Assembly: GCA_019694835.1 (NCBI GenBank)
Contig: JAIBBE010000040.1
Span: forward strand, 62,001-126,000
Reading direction: 5' to 3'
From: Fimbriimonadaceae bacterium
Lineage (GTDB): Bacteria; Armatimonadota; Fimbriimonadia; Fimbriimonadales; Fimbriimonadaceae
Length of the DNA: 64,000 nucleotides
Shown piece after piece: positions 42,481 to 51,445 of the stretch. The notes beneath the pieces were generated by a model. That model did no database searches. It had not been told where the DNA came from and was given only the letters and a program-made list of their open reading frames with translations. The stretch's first letter is position 1; each line of letters opens with the position of its first letter. A program made the position numbers and the translations under genes.

Positions 42481-42830
42481 AGGTGCTCGTGTTCGATGAC
42501 AATCTCATGTGGGCTCCGCGCCTCAGACAGACACTGGCCGGACTGGGGCATGAGCCCATCATGCTGAGCTGGGTGCCCGAAGCGCTTCCGGAAGCGCAGG
42601 TCGCCATCGTCAACCTGTCTTCCTCGCGGCTGGAGGTCGAGAGTCTGATCCGAACACTCAAGGCTCAAGGGCGCTATGTGATCGGTCATGCTGGCCACAA
42701 GGAGGTCGAACTTCGCGAAATGGGCCGCGTAGCTGGCTGCGACCAGATCCTCTCGAACAGCCAGACCACCTTCTCGCTGGAGAAGGCCTTGGACCTGGTA
42801 GTTTTGCCAGATTCGGATTCGCCAGATTAA
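42477..42830 (+). CDS. Degenerate receiver-like protein
   Basis: 117 residues, overlapping the response regulator stop by 4 bp (ATGA). The fold order VLVFDDNLMW, VAIVNLSSSRLEVESLIR, YVIGHAGHKEV and DQILSNS mimics a receiver domain, but the phospho-acceptor Asp is replaced (IVNLS), so it should not be phosphorylated. It may act as a dedicated partner of the upstream regulator. Confidence 0.7.
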   Translation: MKVLVFDDNLMWAPRLRQTLAGLGHEPIMLSWVPEALPEAQVAIVNLSSSRLEVESLIRTLKAQGRYVIGHAGHKEVELREMGRVAGCDQILSNSQTTFSLEKALDLVVLPDSDSPD

Positions 42831-43171
42831 CAAACGGCTAAATCCGGTACTGCTTACAGAACATTGGCCTACCTCTTGAGGTCAAACTCATTGCGTATTG
42901 CGATCGAAAAGGAGATTCCTTTTTATTGAATTTCCGAAGCGGGTGGTTCTGTTAGACCCACCCCTCTTTTTTTTATCGAGGATCGCTTCCCCGTATTCCT
43001 GCCAACGGTATTTCCTCCAGAGTTCACCTTCCGACACCCGGATTCGTGGGATTTTGGTGGCCTTTCACGGCATGAAGTCAGTACGAACGGTGATGAGGAA
43101 GACTGGCATCTCCCAGGGTGCCCCGTTCGGAACAGCCGATCTCGGTCGGTGAATTTCATGGAGGAAATTTC
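42831..43171. other. 340-base leader upstream of flagellin
   Basis: No credible gene. Two hairpins are visible. AAAAGGA-GAT-TCCTTTT (42907-42923) is a tight 7-bp hairpin. GGGTGG (42941-42946) pairs with CCACCC (42958-42963) and is followed by a run of eight T (to about 42974), a rho-independent terminator that should end the response-regulator transcript. The flagellin promoter must lie beyond it. I do not see a clear sigma-28 promoter. Confidence 0.65.
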
Positions 43172-44608
43172 ATGTCGTTTCGAATCAATACCAACATCCA
43201 GGCGATGAACTCGCTTCGCAACCTGCAAACCACGGGTGCCGACGCTGCGAGTTCGATGATGCGCCTCTCGACCGGTTTGCGAATCAACGGCGCGGGCGAC
43301 GACCCGGCCGGCTTGATCGTCTCGGAGAGCCTTCGATCTCAAATCTCGGGCATCGACCAGGCGATGAAGAACAACCAGGATGCGATGAACTACTCGAAGA
43401 CCGCCGAAGGCGCTCTCGACGAAGTGAACCGCCTCCTTCGTGACGCTCGTTCGCTCGCGATTTCATCCGGAAACCAGGCCACGCTGACGGACCAGCAGAA
43501 GCAGGCAAACCAGCAGCAGTTGAACTCGATCGTGTCCTCGATTTCGAGAATTGCGAGCACGACCCAGTACGGTTCCAAGAAGCTCCTCGATGGCAGCTCG
43601 GGAACCTATGCCGCGAGCACCAGTGGTGCCAACGTCGCCAGTATCGCGTTCAGCGGCGTCTTCAACGGTCAAGCCGTGACCACCAACTCGGTCGTCACGC
43701 TCTCGAACGTCTCCGCCGCCACCAAAGCTTCCGTGACAGGAACGCGAACTTTCGCAGCCGGCACGACGACGATGTCGAATGCGGGCTCGTTCACCGTCAA
43801 TGGCGTGACCTTCAACGTCTCGACCACCGATACGGTTAACGATGTTCTCGCCAAGATCAACAACGCATCGACGCAAACAGGCGTCACCGCAAGTTGGACG
43901 GCCAACGCAGGCGTCACCCTGACGACCTCCGAGTACGGTTCGAACCAGCATGTCGATCTCATCGACTCGAATGCGATTCTGCGGGCCGCAGCCGGTACGC
44001 AATCCAGCACGGGAGCCGACGCCTCCGCCGACGTCACCATCGATGTCGACGGCGCCGGTACCTTGGCCACCGTGTCGTTCACGGCGGGCAGCGGCCTCGT
44101 CCTTCGGGACAAGGATGGCAACAGCATCAACCTCACCGTCGCCGGTAACGGCACCGCGGCTGGTGGTGCGTGGGGCCAGGTCAACGTCGGCCAGTCGATC
44201 TTCCAGATCGGCGCGAACGCGGGCCAAACGACGAGTCTCTCCTTGGGCAACTTCGCCGCCAGCAATTTGGGTCTCGGCGCAGTTTCTGGCAAGGACTTGA
44301 GCAATCTCGACCTTTCGTCGCAGTCCGGAGCGGACGACGCACTGAAGGTCATCGACCGGGCGATCCAGGACATCTCCGCCGCTCGCGGTAAGATCGGCAA
44401 CTTCCAGCGCAACGTTCTCGAGTCGAACAACCGTTCGCTCGGCGTCGCTCGCGAGAACCTCGCGGCGTCCGAATCTTCGATTCGCGACGTGGACGTTGCT
44501 CAGGAGATGACCAACTTTACGAAGCTCCAGATCCTTCAGCAGAGCGGTATGGCCATGCTTGCCCAGGCCAACAGCGCTCCGCAGTCGGTTCTGTCACTGC
44601 TTCGATAA
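43172..44608 (+). CDS. Flagellin
   Basis: 478 residues from ATG 43172, with GGAGG 9 bases upstream. Conserved D0/D1 ends: SFRINTNIQAMNSLRNLQTT and LSTGLRINGAGDDPAGLIVS at the N-terminus, GNFQRNVLESNNRSLGVARENLAASES and LQQSGMAMLAQANSAPQSVL at the C-terminus. The centre (residues about 160-370) is a variable surface domain rich in Ser, Thr, Ala and Asn. Secreted by the flagellar type III apparatus. Only this flagellar gene is in the window. Confidence 0.96.
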   Translation: MSFRINTNIQAMNSLRNLQTTGADAASSMMRLSTGLRINGAGDDPAGLIVSESLRSQISGIDQAMKNNQDAMNYSKTAEGALDEVNRLLRDARSLAISSGNQATLTDQQKQANQQQLNSIVSSISRIASTTQYGSKKLLDGSSGTYAASTSGANVASIAFSGVFNGQAVTTNSVVTLSNVSAATKASVTGTRTFAAGTTTMSNAGSFTVNGVTFNVSTTDTVNDVLAKINNASTQTGVTASWTANAGVTLTTSEYGSNQHVDLIDSNAILRAAAGTQSSTGADASADVTIDVDGAGTLATVSFTAGSGLVLRDKDGNSINLTVAGNGTAAGGAWGQVNVGQSIFQIGANAGQTTSLSLGNFAASNLGLGAVSGKDLSNLDLSSQSGADDALKVIDRAIQDISAARGKIGNFQRNVLESNNRSLGVARENLAASESSIRDVDVAQEMTNFTKLQILQQSGMAMLAQANSAPQSVLSLLR

Positions 44609-44630
44609 GAACCAATCGCCGCCTAAGCTG

Positions 44631-44663
44631 TTTCGCCGTCCCGGTTCGTCCGGGGCGGCGAAA
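44631..44663. terminator. Bidirectional terminator between flagellin and nuoI
   Basis: A 14-bp stem, TTTCGCCGTCCCGG and CCGGGGCGGCGAAA, with one G-U pair and a 5-base loop. The A/T ends give short T-runs in both directions, fitting the convergent genes. Confidence 0.75.
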
Positions 44664-44692
44664 AGTTGTTTGGCGCTCGGAAACTCCCCGGA

Positions 44693-45190
44693 TTACCCGT
44701 TGACGTACACGCCGCCGACTTTGCTCTTGTATGCCTCGTCCGACTGGCCCGGATACTCCTCGAGCAGCATTTCTTTCGTGAAGATGAAGTCGTCGCGCTT
44801 GTAGTTGGCGAGTTCGAAATCTTTGCGCAGAACGATGGCACCGGTCGGGCAGGCGTCTTGGCAGTAGCCACAGAAAATGCAGCGGATCATGTTGATCTCG
44901 TACCGGGTCGCGTAGCGCTCACCGGGCGAGAAGCGGGCTTCGTCCGTATTCTCGGCGGCCTCGACGAAAATGCACCTCGCCGGGCAGGCACCGGCGCAAA
45001 GCGAGCAGCCGATACAGCGCTCAAGTCCATTGTCGTAGCGCGTCAAATAGTGACGCCAGCGGGTGCGGGGAAACTGCTCGCGAAGTTCATCCGGGTACTG
45101 GATGGTGACCTTCTTGTTCTTCAGCCGCCGAGCCGTGATGCCGAATCCGGCAAGGATCGGTTTGGCGACATCGCGAATCAGCTCGTTCAA
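44693..45190 (-). CDS. nuoI: NADH-quinone oxidoreductase subunit I
   Basis: 165 residues with two [4Fe-4S] ferredoxin motifs: [15 protein letters not shown] and [15 protein letters not shown], which carry clusters N6a and N6b between the hydrophilic arm and NuoB. It overlaps nuoB by 4 bp (ATGA), a two-gene operon rather than the usual long nuo cluster. The C-terminus is short. Confidence 0.95.
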   Translation of the reverse strand: MNELIRDVAKPILAGFGITARRLKNKKVTIQYPDELREQFPRTRWRHYLTRYDNGLERCIGCSLCAGACPARCIFVEAAENTDEARFSPGERYATRYEINMIRCIFCGYCQDACPTGAIVLRKDFELANYKRDDFIFTKEMLLEEYPGQSDEAYKSKVGGVYVNG

Positions 45191-45765
45191 ACCTTCACCT
45201 CGCTCTCAAGCGTTCGCGCCTGGATCTCCCAAAGGCGGCCAAACTTGCCCGCCTTGATCTTCTGCTGAAGCTTGATGATGCCGTAGATCAATGCGTCCGG
45301 AGATGGCGGACAACCAGGAACGTACACGTCGACAGGAACAACCTGGTCAGCGCCCTGGACGATCGCGTAGTTGTTGTAGACGCCTCCTGACGACGCGCAC
45401 GCCCCCATGCTGATCACCCACTTGGGCTCGGGCATCTGGTCGTAAATCTGCCGCAGGACCGGGGCCATCTTCTTGCTCAGCCGCCCGGCGATGATCATCA
45501 CGTCGGCTTGTCGCGGGGTGGCGCGGAAGGCTTCCGAGCCAAATCGCGCAAGGTCGAATCGGCTGGCGACAGTCGACATCATCTCGATCGCGCAGCAGGC
45601 GAGACCGAACGTCAACGGCCACAGCGCATTTGCGCGAGCCTGGTTGATCGCCATGTCGAGCAGGGTTTGCGACGAGGCCAAAACCACACTCCCACCTTTC
45701 TGGATGTCACCGAATTGGGGTGTGGAACTGTCGTGCAACACGACGGTCTCGATCTTCTTAGGCAT
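45187..45765 (-). CDS. nuoB: NADH-quinone oxidoreductase subunit B
   Basis: 192 residues. The N2 [4Fe-4S] cluster ligands are the adjacent Cys pair in [13 protein letters not shown], the Cys in [14 protein letters not shown] and the one in [12 protein letters not shown]. It passes electrons from the cluster chain to quinone. Translationally coupled to nuoI. nuoC and nuoD are absent from the neighbourhood. Confidence 0.96.
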   Translation of the reverse strand: MPKKIETVVLHDSSTPQFGDIQKGGSVVLASSQTLLDMAINQARANALWPLTFGLACCAIEMMSTVASRFDLARFGSEAFRATPRQADVMIIAGRLSKKMAPVLRQIYDQMPEPKWVISMGACASSGGVYNNYAIVQGADQVVPVDVYVPGCPPSPDALIYGIIKLQQKIKAGKFGRLWEIQARTLESEVKV

Positions 45766-45833
45766 CGTAGCTTTAGTCTACCGAGTCCTGCCAGCACGCG
45801 TGGAGCACAATCGGTGAAGTTGGCAAACCTCGG

Positions 45834-45924
45834 GTGGCCGGGGTGACGTCGGCACGACCATCCGACGACTACCACCCATCAACCAGTGAATATTGGGTAG
45901 CCGTCGGATGGGTCGTGCCGACGT
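45834..45924. repeat. Family D element D3, prefixed by a family C-like module
   Basis: The near-perfect arms are 45846-45873 and 45896-45924 (core CGTCGGCACGACC, one indel). The left arm is preceded by GTGGCCGGGGTGA, the outer part of family C. It lies between divergent nuoB and ribH and therefore in their promoter region. Confidence 0.8.
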
Positions 45925-45954
45925 TCCCCCCGTACCTGCCGCCATAATCTCAGT

Positions 45955-46410
45955 ATGCAAGCGATCGAAGCACCGATGGATGCGAGCGGGATGCGGTTTG
46001 GCATCGTCGTGGGGCGGTGGAACGAGCTCGTGACGAAGCAGCTTCTCGAAGGTGCGCTCGAGACCCTCAAGGCCCACGGCAATCCCGAGGTGCTCGTCGC
46101 CCACGTTCCCGGCGCCTGGGAAATCCCCCTCGCTGTCAAGTCGATGATCGAGAAGCGCCAGGTTCACGCCGTGGTGGCCCTGGGTTGCATCCTTCAGGGT
46201 GCCACACCGCACGCGGCATTCCTGGCGGGGGACGTCGGCTCGGCGTTGATGGGTCTGCAGATGTCGTCTGGGGTACCGATTTCGTGGGGCATCCTCACCC
46301 CGGACACCGCTGAACAGGCTTTGGAAAGGGCTGGGCTGAAAATGGGCAACAAAGGCCGGGAAGCGGCGGCGGCGGCTGTCGCGTCCGCCACCCTTCTTCG
46401 GGCGATGTAG
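45955..46410 (+). CDS. ribH: 6,7-dimethyl-8-ribityllumazine synthase
   Basis: 151 residues. Substrate-binding motifs VPGAWEIPLAV, ALGCILQGATPHAAF with the active-site His, and the phosphate-binding Arg in EQALERAG. It joins ribityl-pyrimidinedione and dihydroxybutanone phosphate in the penultimate riboflavin step, usually as an icosahedral shell. It stands alone without ribBA or ribE. It supplies flavin, for example for FAD enzymes near by. Confidence 0.94.
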   Translation: MQAIEAPMDASGMRFGIVVGRWNELVTKQLLEGALETLKAHGNPEVLVAHVPGAWEIPLAVKSMIEKRQVHAVVALGCILQGATPHAAFLAGDVGSALMGLQMSSGVPISWGILTPDTAEQALERAGLKMGNKGREAAAAAVASATLLRAM

Positions 46411-46444
46411 TTAATTTCAGTCCCGGGACGTAGAACAAGGCGAT

Positions 46445-47392
46445 ATGAGTGAGAAGAAAGTTATCGCGGTCGTTGGTGCTACGGGTGCTCAAGGCGGGGG
46501 ACTCGTCCGCGCGATTCTCGGAGATGCTTCAGGACAGTACGTCGCCCGCGCCATCACACGCGACGTGAATTCCGACAAAGCCAAGGCTCTCGCCGCCCAG
46601 GGTGCTGAGGTCGTCGCCGCCGATCTCGACGACGTCGAAAGCCTCAAAAAGGCGTTTGCTGGAGCTTACGGCGTCTTCGGCATCACCAACTTCTGGGAGC
46701 ACTTCAGTCCCGAAAAGGAGATTGCCCAAGCCAAGAACATCGCCGAAGCCGCCAAGGCGGCCGGAGCCCAGCACGTCATTTGGTCGACGCTGGAGGACAC
46801 CCGTAAGCTCGTCCCTCTGAGCGATGATCGGATGCCAACGTTGCAAGAGAAGTACAAGGTTCCGCACTTCGATGGCAAAGGTGAATCTGACCACTTCTTT
46901 ACCGATCTCGGGGTACCGACGACGTTCTTGCTGACTTCGTTCTATTGGGATAATTTCATCCACTTCGGCGCCGGCCCAAAGCGCGGAGCCGATGGCGTGG
47001 TTGCCCTCACCATGCCGATGGGTGATAAGAAGCTGCCGGGGATCGCGGTTGAGGACATTGGACGGGTCGCCTTTAGCATCTTTAAGGATCCGAGCCAGAT
47101 CGGGAAGGTCGTCGGTATCGCGGGCGAGCACCTGACCGGGACCGAGATGGCCCAGGCGTTCACGGAAGCGTTCGGTGAGCCCGTCGTCTACAACCCGGTT
47201 CCGTTCGAGGTCTATCGCGGCTTCGGCTTCCCTGGTGCGGACGACATGGGCAACATGTATCAGTTCAAGCACGACTTTAACGAGCAGTTCGTAGGTGCCC
47301 GCGACATCGAGCGAACAAGGGCGATGAATCCGAAACTGCATCGTCTGAAGGACTGGCTCGCCGCCCATAAGTCAGAAATCTCGTTCGACTAA
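46445..47392 (+). CDS. NmrA-like NAD(P)-binding protein
   Basis: 315 residues with an atypical short-chain Rossmann fold: VVGATGAQGGGLVRAIL near the N-terminus, then AAKAAGAQHVIWSTLE and SDDRMPTLQEKYKVPHFDGKG. The active-site Tyr-x3-Lys of SDR enzymes appears lost, so it is probably a redox sensor or NAD(P)-binding regulator as known for NmrA. It lies 34 bases after ribH. Confidence 0.88.
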   Translation: MSEKKVIAVVGATGAQGGGLVRAILGDASGQYVARAITRDVNSDKAKALAAQGAEVVAADLDDVESLKKAFAGAYGVFGITNFWEHFSPEKEIAQAKNIAEAAKAAGAQHVIWSTLEDTRKLVPLSDDRMPTLQEKYKVPHFDGKGESDHFFTDLGVPTTFLLTSFYWDNFIHFGAGPKRGADGVVALTMPMGDKKLPGIAVEDIGRVAFSIFKDPSQIGKVVGIAGEHLTGTEMAQAFTEAFGEPVVYNPVPFEVYRGFGFPGADDMGNMYQFKHDFNEQFVGARDIERTRAMNPKLHRLKDWLAAHKSEISFD

Positions 47393-47650
47393 ACCGAACC
47401 CACGTTTCGGATGGCGATTCATCCGGGTCCGGGTTACATTGCGCTCTGAATTTGGCGCCCGTCGCCATGCCGACCGTATCGAGCACGGTATTGAAGATAC
47501 TGCCGTTCGGCATGGCCACCGCTTCGCGGTAGTGTCTTGGCGCTACAAGCAGCGCCCCGGGCTTCTTGAGGAGCCTCCTTTTGTGGAAGGGAGGCTAGGG
47601 CAGTTGCGCACTTTGAGCGCTCACAAGGACGCTTACTGCCCTTACTCCCA
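47393..47650. other. Intergenic region between convergent NmrA and SASA genes
   Basis: About 260 bases with no supported gene. It has a short hairpin AGCCTCC and GGGAGGCT around 47571-47598, which may stop both transcripts. A minus-strand frame reading MPNGSIFNTVLDTVGMATG looks like a relic but I cannot name it. Confidence 0.5.
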
Positions 47651-49312
47651 TCATCTCATTTGAAGGTAGCTTTGGGCAAGCAATTCTCCTAACTGAACAA
47701 TGCCAGCCGTCGTGATGACCAGATTCTCTGCTTGGGGAGGTAGATTGAAGGCCTTGATATGCACGAATGCTGGATCAGTAACGGCAAGAGCTGCAAGGTC
47801 AGCGGTCACGTCGATGGCATTGAGACCCTTCTCATCGGTCGGAGGCTGTTGGCTGACATACCATTTTAGCGATGGAAGAGAGAGGTCTTGTCGACTTTTC
47901 GCAATGAGTGATTGCAGCCACTTAGCCGCCTCGCGTCGATACGGCCCATAGGACATATCGTTTTCGCCAACGTGATAGAAGATTCCGGCAATTTCGACCC
48001 GATGTCCCTTGGCTTGGAGTTCTTTGATCGACTGTCGAACGAAATTGATGAATTTCGGATAGAGGTTCAGGTCCTTCGCTTCCGTTCCCTCGGGAGTCCA
48101 ATCATTTATCTGTGAACCGCTCTGTGTGAATTTCGCGATGGCGATGTTTCCTGGTAACTTGCCTTGTAGTGTCTTTCCAAAGCTAAGTTCGGGGCCAAAC
48201 GTGTCATAGAATCCGGCGGGGCCGAGCGGTTCCCATCCTCTTGAATTTTTGTAGCCACCACCGATGCTATATTTGTAAGCAATCTTGGCATTGTCCTTCG
48301 CCAGCGCCTCATGTCCCGGAAGCGCTTTCAGCTGTTGGGTGAATGCGCGCTCGCCTTCCATATTGCGATGACCCGCAAGGATGAAAAGCTTGATCGTACT
48401 TGCCTTCTTGTATGGCCAAACTTTGAGCGGGCGGTCCTTGAACGGATTTTTGCCAATCGTCCTCAGATAGGCGTCCGCATAGTTTATGCCGTGCTGAAGC
48501 TGGCCAAGGGTTCCGTAATGATAGTGCAAGCCTGCGCCGCCACCAATTTCCACCGCATCATGTGAAGTTGGGACATAGGTCGCCAGAGGATCGGCTTCGG
48601 TGACCGCTTTCTGCCCCGAACGAATGGCATACATATTCTCACGGTTGTCCATGCCCCAAATTGTCTTCGTGCAAAGTTCACCAATGAAAAAGTGCAGCTT
48701 AGGCGTCTTCAGGTCGCGCCGCCAACTTGCTATGAAATTCTTAAGGTTCTTGCCGTAGTTTGGCCTAAACGTATTGTCGAACATATCGTTCTCGCCCTGA
48801 TGCCACATGAAGCCCTCGATCCGATAGGCCACCTTCTTGCGATCTAGTTCGGCCAGTGATGTTTGAACCAATTGCAATGCCAGCGGATACAGCTTAAAGC
48901 CGCTGGGTTCGTCAGGATTCCAGTCTCCACCCAAGTGAGTACCGCCTGCGGCGCACTTGATGATAGCGACGGGCGCTTTGGTTTCCCGCGATACCTTTCT
49001 GGCAAAGCTAAGTTCTGGTCCGACGATATCGTCCACCGGTTGCAAGGCAGCCCAACCATTCGAGCTTCGCTTATCCTCACGTCCGATATTGTAAGAGAAG
49101 AGGACCCTTTCTTGGGGCATGTCCAATCCGGCAAAAGGCGGAAAGAGTTTGATGTCCTTTGCCCTGGAGTCTGAACCGACCATGTTCGACTGACCCGCGA
49201 AGATAAAGACCCGCAAGGTCTTTGTATCGGCATCAGCCTGCTGTGGTGGGGCACCCTGGGCCTCCAGGGGAGCCAGCAACAGTACCAGAAGGAATATGAG
49301 GAGGTGTTTCAT
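47651..49312 (-). CDS. Secreted protein with two SASA (sialate O-acetylesterase) domains, second lacking Ser
   Basis: 553 residues from ATG 49312 with a clear signal peptide (MKHLLIFLLVLLLAPLEAQG); the longer ORF start at 50092 is rejected since it runs through spoIIM. Domain 1 has the SGNH elements: FAGQSNMVG (catalytic Ser), KCAAGGTHLGGDW and WHQGENDM. Domain 2 repeats them as LAGHRNMEG, KFTQSGSQINDW and YHVGENDM: the catalytic Ser is Arg. Family members remove acetyl groups from sugars. It may therefore have one working site and one binding domain. Confidence 0.85.
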   Translation of the reverse strand: MKHLLIFLLVLLLAPLEAQGAPPQQADADTKTLRVFIFAGQSNMVGSDSRAKDIKLFPPFAGLDMPQERVLFSYNIGREDKRSSNGWAALQPVDDIVGPELSFARKVSRETKAPVAIIKCAAGGTHLGGDWNPDEPSGFKLYPLALQLVQTSLAELDRKKVAYRIEGFMWHQGENDMFDNTFRPNYGKNLKNFIASWRRDLKTPKLHFFIGELCTKTIWGMDNRENMYAIRSGQKAVTEADPLATYVPTSHDAVEIGGGAGLHYHYGTLGQLQHGINYADAYLRTIGKNPFKDRPLKVWPYKKASTIKLFILAGHRNMEGERAFTQQLKALPGHEALAKDNAKIAYKYSIGGGYKNSRGWEPLGPAGFYDTFGPELSFGKTLQGKLPGNIAIAKFTQSGSQINDWTPEGTEAKDLNLYPKFINFVRQSIKELQAKGHRVEIAGIFYHVGENDMSYGPYRREAAKWLQSLIAKSRQDLSLPSLKWYVSQQPPTDEKGLNAIDVTADLAALAVTDPAFVHIKAFNLPPQAENLVITTAGIVQLGELLAQSYLQMR

Positions 49313-49423
49313 GGGAATAGAGCAGGCTCGGTAGCTTACCAAGGTTGACTCAAACCATCGCGACAATTCCCCATCAGAACGGGAGAGGAGATTCCGCACC
49401 ACCGCGTTCGGTAACATGCACCC

Positions 49424-50401
49424 ATGAACGAAGCCGCCTTCGTGGCAAGCCGCGAAAAGGACTGGCAGACCTTGACCGCGCTCTGCGACAAGGCTGACAA
49501 CGGAGCGGCGCGCCTGAAGGGAGACGAGCTCATGGAGTTCGTCCGGCTCTACCGCCGTGCGTCCAGTGACTTGGCCCAAGCGCGAACTCAATCCGGCAAC
49601 TGGGAACTCGTCGCGTTTCTCAACAGCCTCGTCGGTCGGGCGTATGGGGTCCTCTATCAGCGGCCACGAAAGCGCTTTCAAGAGGTCGTCATGAATGCTC
49701 TGGCAGTCGGTGCCCAGACCATGAGACGGCGCGTCTGGTTCGTTCTCGCCAGCCTGTTTGTGTTTGTGCTGGCAGGAGGGTTCACTGCCGGAGTCATGCT
49801 CACGCGGCCCGATTTGGCCTACCACTTCGTCGACAAGAACGACCCGAATCTGCAGCATTGGAAGAGCGGTGAGCAGACCGAACGTGATATCTCCGAGTCG
49901 CTTGCAATGACAGGCTTCTATAGCTCGAACAACCCGCGGGTCGCGATGATGGCGGGTGCGGTGGCCGCGTCGACCTTTGGGGTGGGCACGGTCCTGCTCA
50001 TGTGGCAGAACGGTGCGATCCTTGGCGCGTATTCGGTCGAAATGGCGAGCGTCGGCAAACTCGGCTACTTCTGGGTGTCGGTTGCTCCGCATGGTGCCAC
50101 AGAGCTCAGCGGCGCGATCGTCTCCGGCGGGGCTGGGTTCATTCTGGGTTGGGCGCTGATCGCTCCGGGTCGGCGGTCGCGGGGCGATGCGCTGAAAGAG
50201 GCGGGCAAGGATGCCTTCGTGCTCCTCGTCATGTCGATGATCATGATGTTCCTTGCCGCGCCCGTCGAGGGGTTCTTCAGTTTCAACCCGAGGGTTCCGG
50301 ATGCGGCGAAAGCACTCTTCGCGATCGTGGTGTTTACCGGGTGGATGCTGTACTGGGGCGGTTACGCCCGAGAGAAGCGGACGTCGCCGGATTCAGCCTG
50401 A
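49424..50401 (+). CDS. SpoIIM/DUF95 family membrane protein
   Basis: 325 residues. An N-terminal cytoplasmic helical segment (VASREKDWQTLTALCDKADN, LVRLYRRASSDLAQART) is followed by several membrane helices (FVLASLFVFVLAGGFTAGVML, GYFWVSVAPHGATELSGAIVSGGAGF and LLVMSMIMMFLAAPVEGFF). The WVSVAPHGATELSGAIVSGG motif is a hallmark of DUF95. Despite the name it occurs in non-spore-formers, often near RDD proteins. Function unknown there. It overlaps the convergent epimerase gene by 9 bp. Confidence 0.85.
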   Translation: MNEAAFVASREKDWQTLTALCDKADNGAARLKGDELMEFVRLYRRASSDLAQARTQSGNWELVAFLNSLVGRAYGVLYQRPRKRFQEVVMNALAVGAQTMRRRVWFVLASLFVFVLAGGFTAGVMLTRPDLAYHFVDKNDPNLQHWKSGEQTERDISESLAMTGFYSSNNPRVAMMAGAVAASTFGVGTVLLMWQNGAILGAYSVEMASVGKLGYFWVSVAPHGATELSGAIVSGGAGFILGWALIAPGRRSRGDALKEAGKDAFVLLVMSMIMMFLAAPVEGFFSFNPRVPDAAKALFAIVVFTGWMLYWGGYAREKRTSPDSA

Positions 50402-51295
50402 TCCCATCTGGCGAAGACCTTCTTTGAGGTCAACCCGGGTCCGGAATCCGAGCTTTGATTCGGCTAGCCTGGGATCACCACATGAATGTAGGACATCGCC
50501 AGGTCGGACTGGGGCAAAGTTCTCGCCAACCCGAGCGCCCGTGGCTTCCTGAATTAGACCGCCCAGTTCCAGAACGCTGACCGCCTGTCCAGTGGCGATG
50601 TTGAGCGCTTCTCCGGTCCAAACTCCCTTATCCAGAGCTGCCAGCATTGCCCTCACCACATCGGAGATATGGACGAAATCGCGGGTCTGGCTGCCATCGC
50701 CAAAGATCGTCAAGGGCCGACCTTCGCGGCACGCGGAGAGGAACTTGGGGATGACGGCGGCATAGTCGCTGGCCGGGTTTTGGCGCGCGCCGTACACGTT
50801 GAAGAACCTCAGCGAAAGCCCGTTGCCGCTGGCCCGAACGATGTCCTCCCCAGTCAGTTTTTGGCGCGCGTATGGGGTCGCTGGGCGAGGTTCGTCGGAC
50901 TCGGAGCGCAGGCCGGGCGGGCCGTCGCCGTAGATCGCGGACGAGGAGGCGAAAAGCACGGGTTTACCGGCCGCACTCGCTTCTTCGCACACGACCCGCG
51001 TCCCCTCGACGTTGACTGCTTCCGACCGCTCCGGCTCGCGAACGGAGACTTGGACGCTCGAAATCGCGGCGAGGTGGCAGACGGCGTCGACCTCCTGAAC
51101 CAGATGTCGAACCGCTTCGCGGTCCTGCACTGAGCCATGCACGAGATCTATCTGGTCGCGCACTCCAGCGAGGTTGTCGATGCTGCCGGTGGAGAGGTCG
51201 TCGAGCACCACAACCGCGTCCCCCCGGGCGACAAGGGCGTCGACGAGGTGGCTCCCAATAAATCCGGCTCCTCCGGTTACGAGTAGGCGTGGCAA
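50393..51295 (-). CDS. NAD-dependent sugar epimerase/dehydratase
   Basis: 300 residues from TTG 51295, which gives the canonical start PRLLVTGGAGFIGSHLVDAL. NAD-binding GGAGFIG, then DLSTGS, HLAAISSVQVSV, SSSAIYG and the catalytic Tyr-x3-Lys as PYARQK. It belongs to the UDP-glucose 4-epimerase-like extended SDR family. The longer ORF from 51424 would add 43 residues encoded by a family D repeat, so it is rejected. Sugar substrate not determined. Confidence 0.88.
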   Translation of the reverse strand: MPRLLVTGGAGFIGSHLVDALVARGDAVVVLDDLSTGSIDNLAGVRDQIDLVHGSVQDREAVRHLVQEVDAVCHLAAISSVQVSVREPERSEAVNVEGTRVVCEEASAAGKPVLFASSSAIYGDGPPGLRSESDEPRPATPYARQKLTGEDIVRASGNGLSLRFFNVYGARQNPASDYAAVIPKFLSACREGRPLTIFGDGSQTRDFVHISDVVRAMLAALDKGVWTGEALNIATGQAVSVLELGGLIQEATGARVGENFAPVRPGDVLHSCGDPRLAESKLGFRTRVDLKEGLRQMGSG

Positions 51296-51338
51296 GGCAA
51301 TCGGATTATGGGCGACGGATGCCGGAAAACGGTCGCCC

Positions 51339-51422
51339 GGTAGCCGCCGGATGGCTCGTGCCGGCGAAATCCCCACGACCACTGATCGTTGCGGCGCGGG
51401 CACAAACCATCCCGCGGCTACC
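51339..51422. repeat. Family D element D2
   Basis: Arms at 51339-51362 (starting GGTAGCCGCCGGATGG) and 51398-51422 (GGGCACAAACCATCCCG and on), imperfectly complementary. Located just upstream of the epimerase gene. Compare D1 at 8500 and D3 at 45846. Confidence 0.75.
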
Positions 51423-51445
51423 ACGTGAGCTTACTCGCACGGGTA

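Noticed and set aside
43060..43150. Sigma-28 promoter for flagellin
   Set aside because: A GCCGAT string occurs near 43136, but no TAAA-type -35 lies at the right distance.
47439..47663. Small gene between NmrA and SASA genes
   Set aside because: No family match, no ribosome site and low-quality composition; both strands have short competing frames.
49313..50092. Fusion of the SASA protein with an upstream 260-residue region
   Set aside because: That region is antisense to spoIIM; a signal peptide starts at ATG 49312.
51296..51424. N-terminal extension of the epimerase
   Set aside because: Encoded by family D repeat D2; the Rossmann start PRLLVTGGAGFIG fits TTG 51295.
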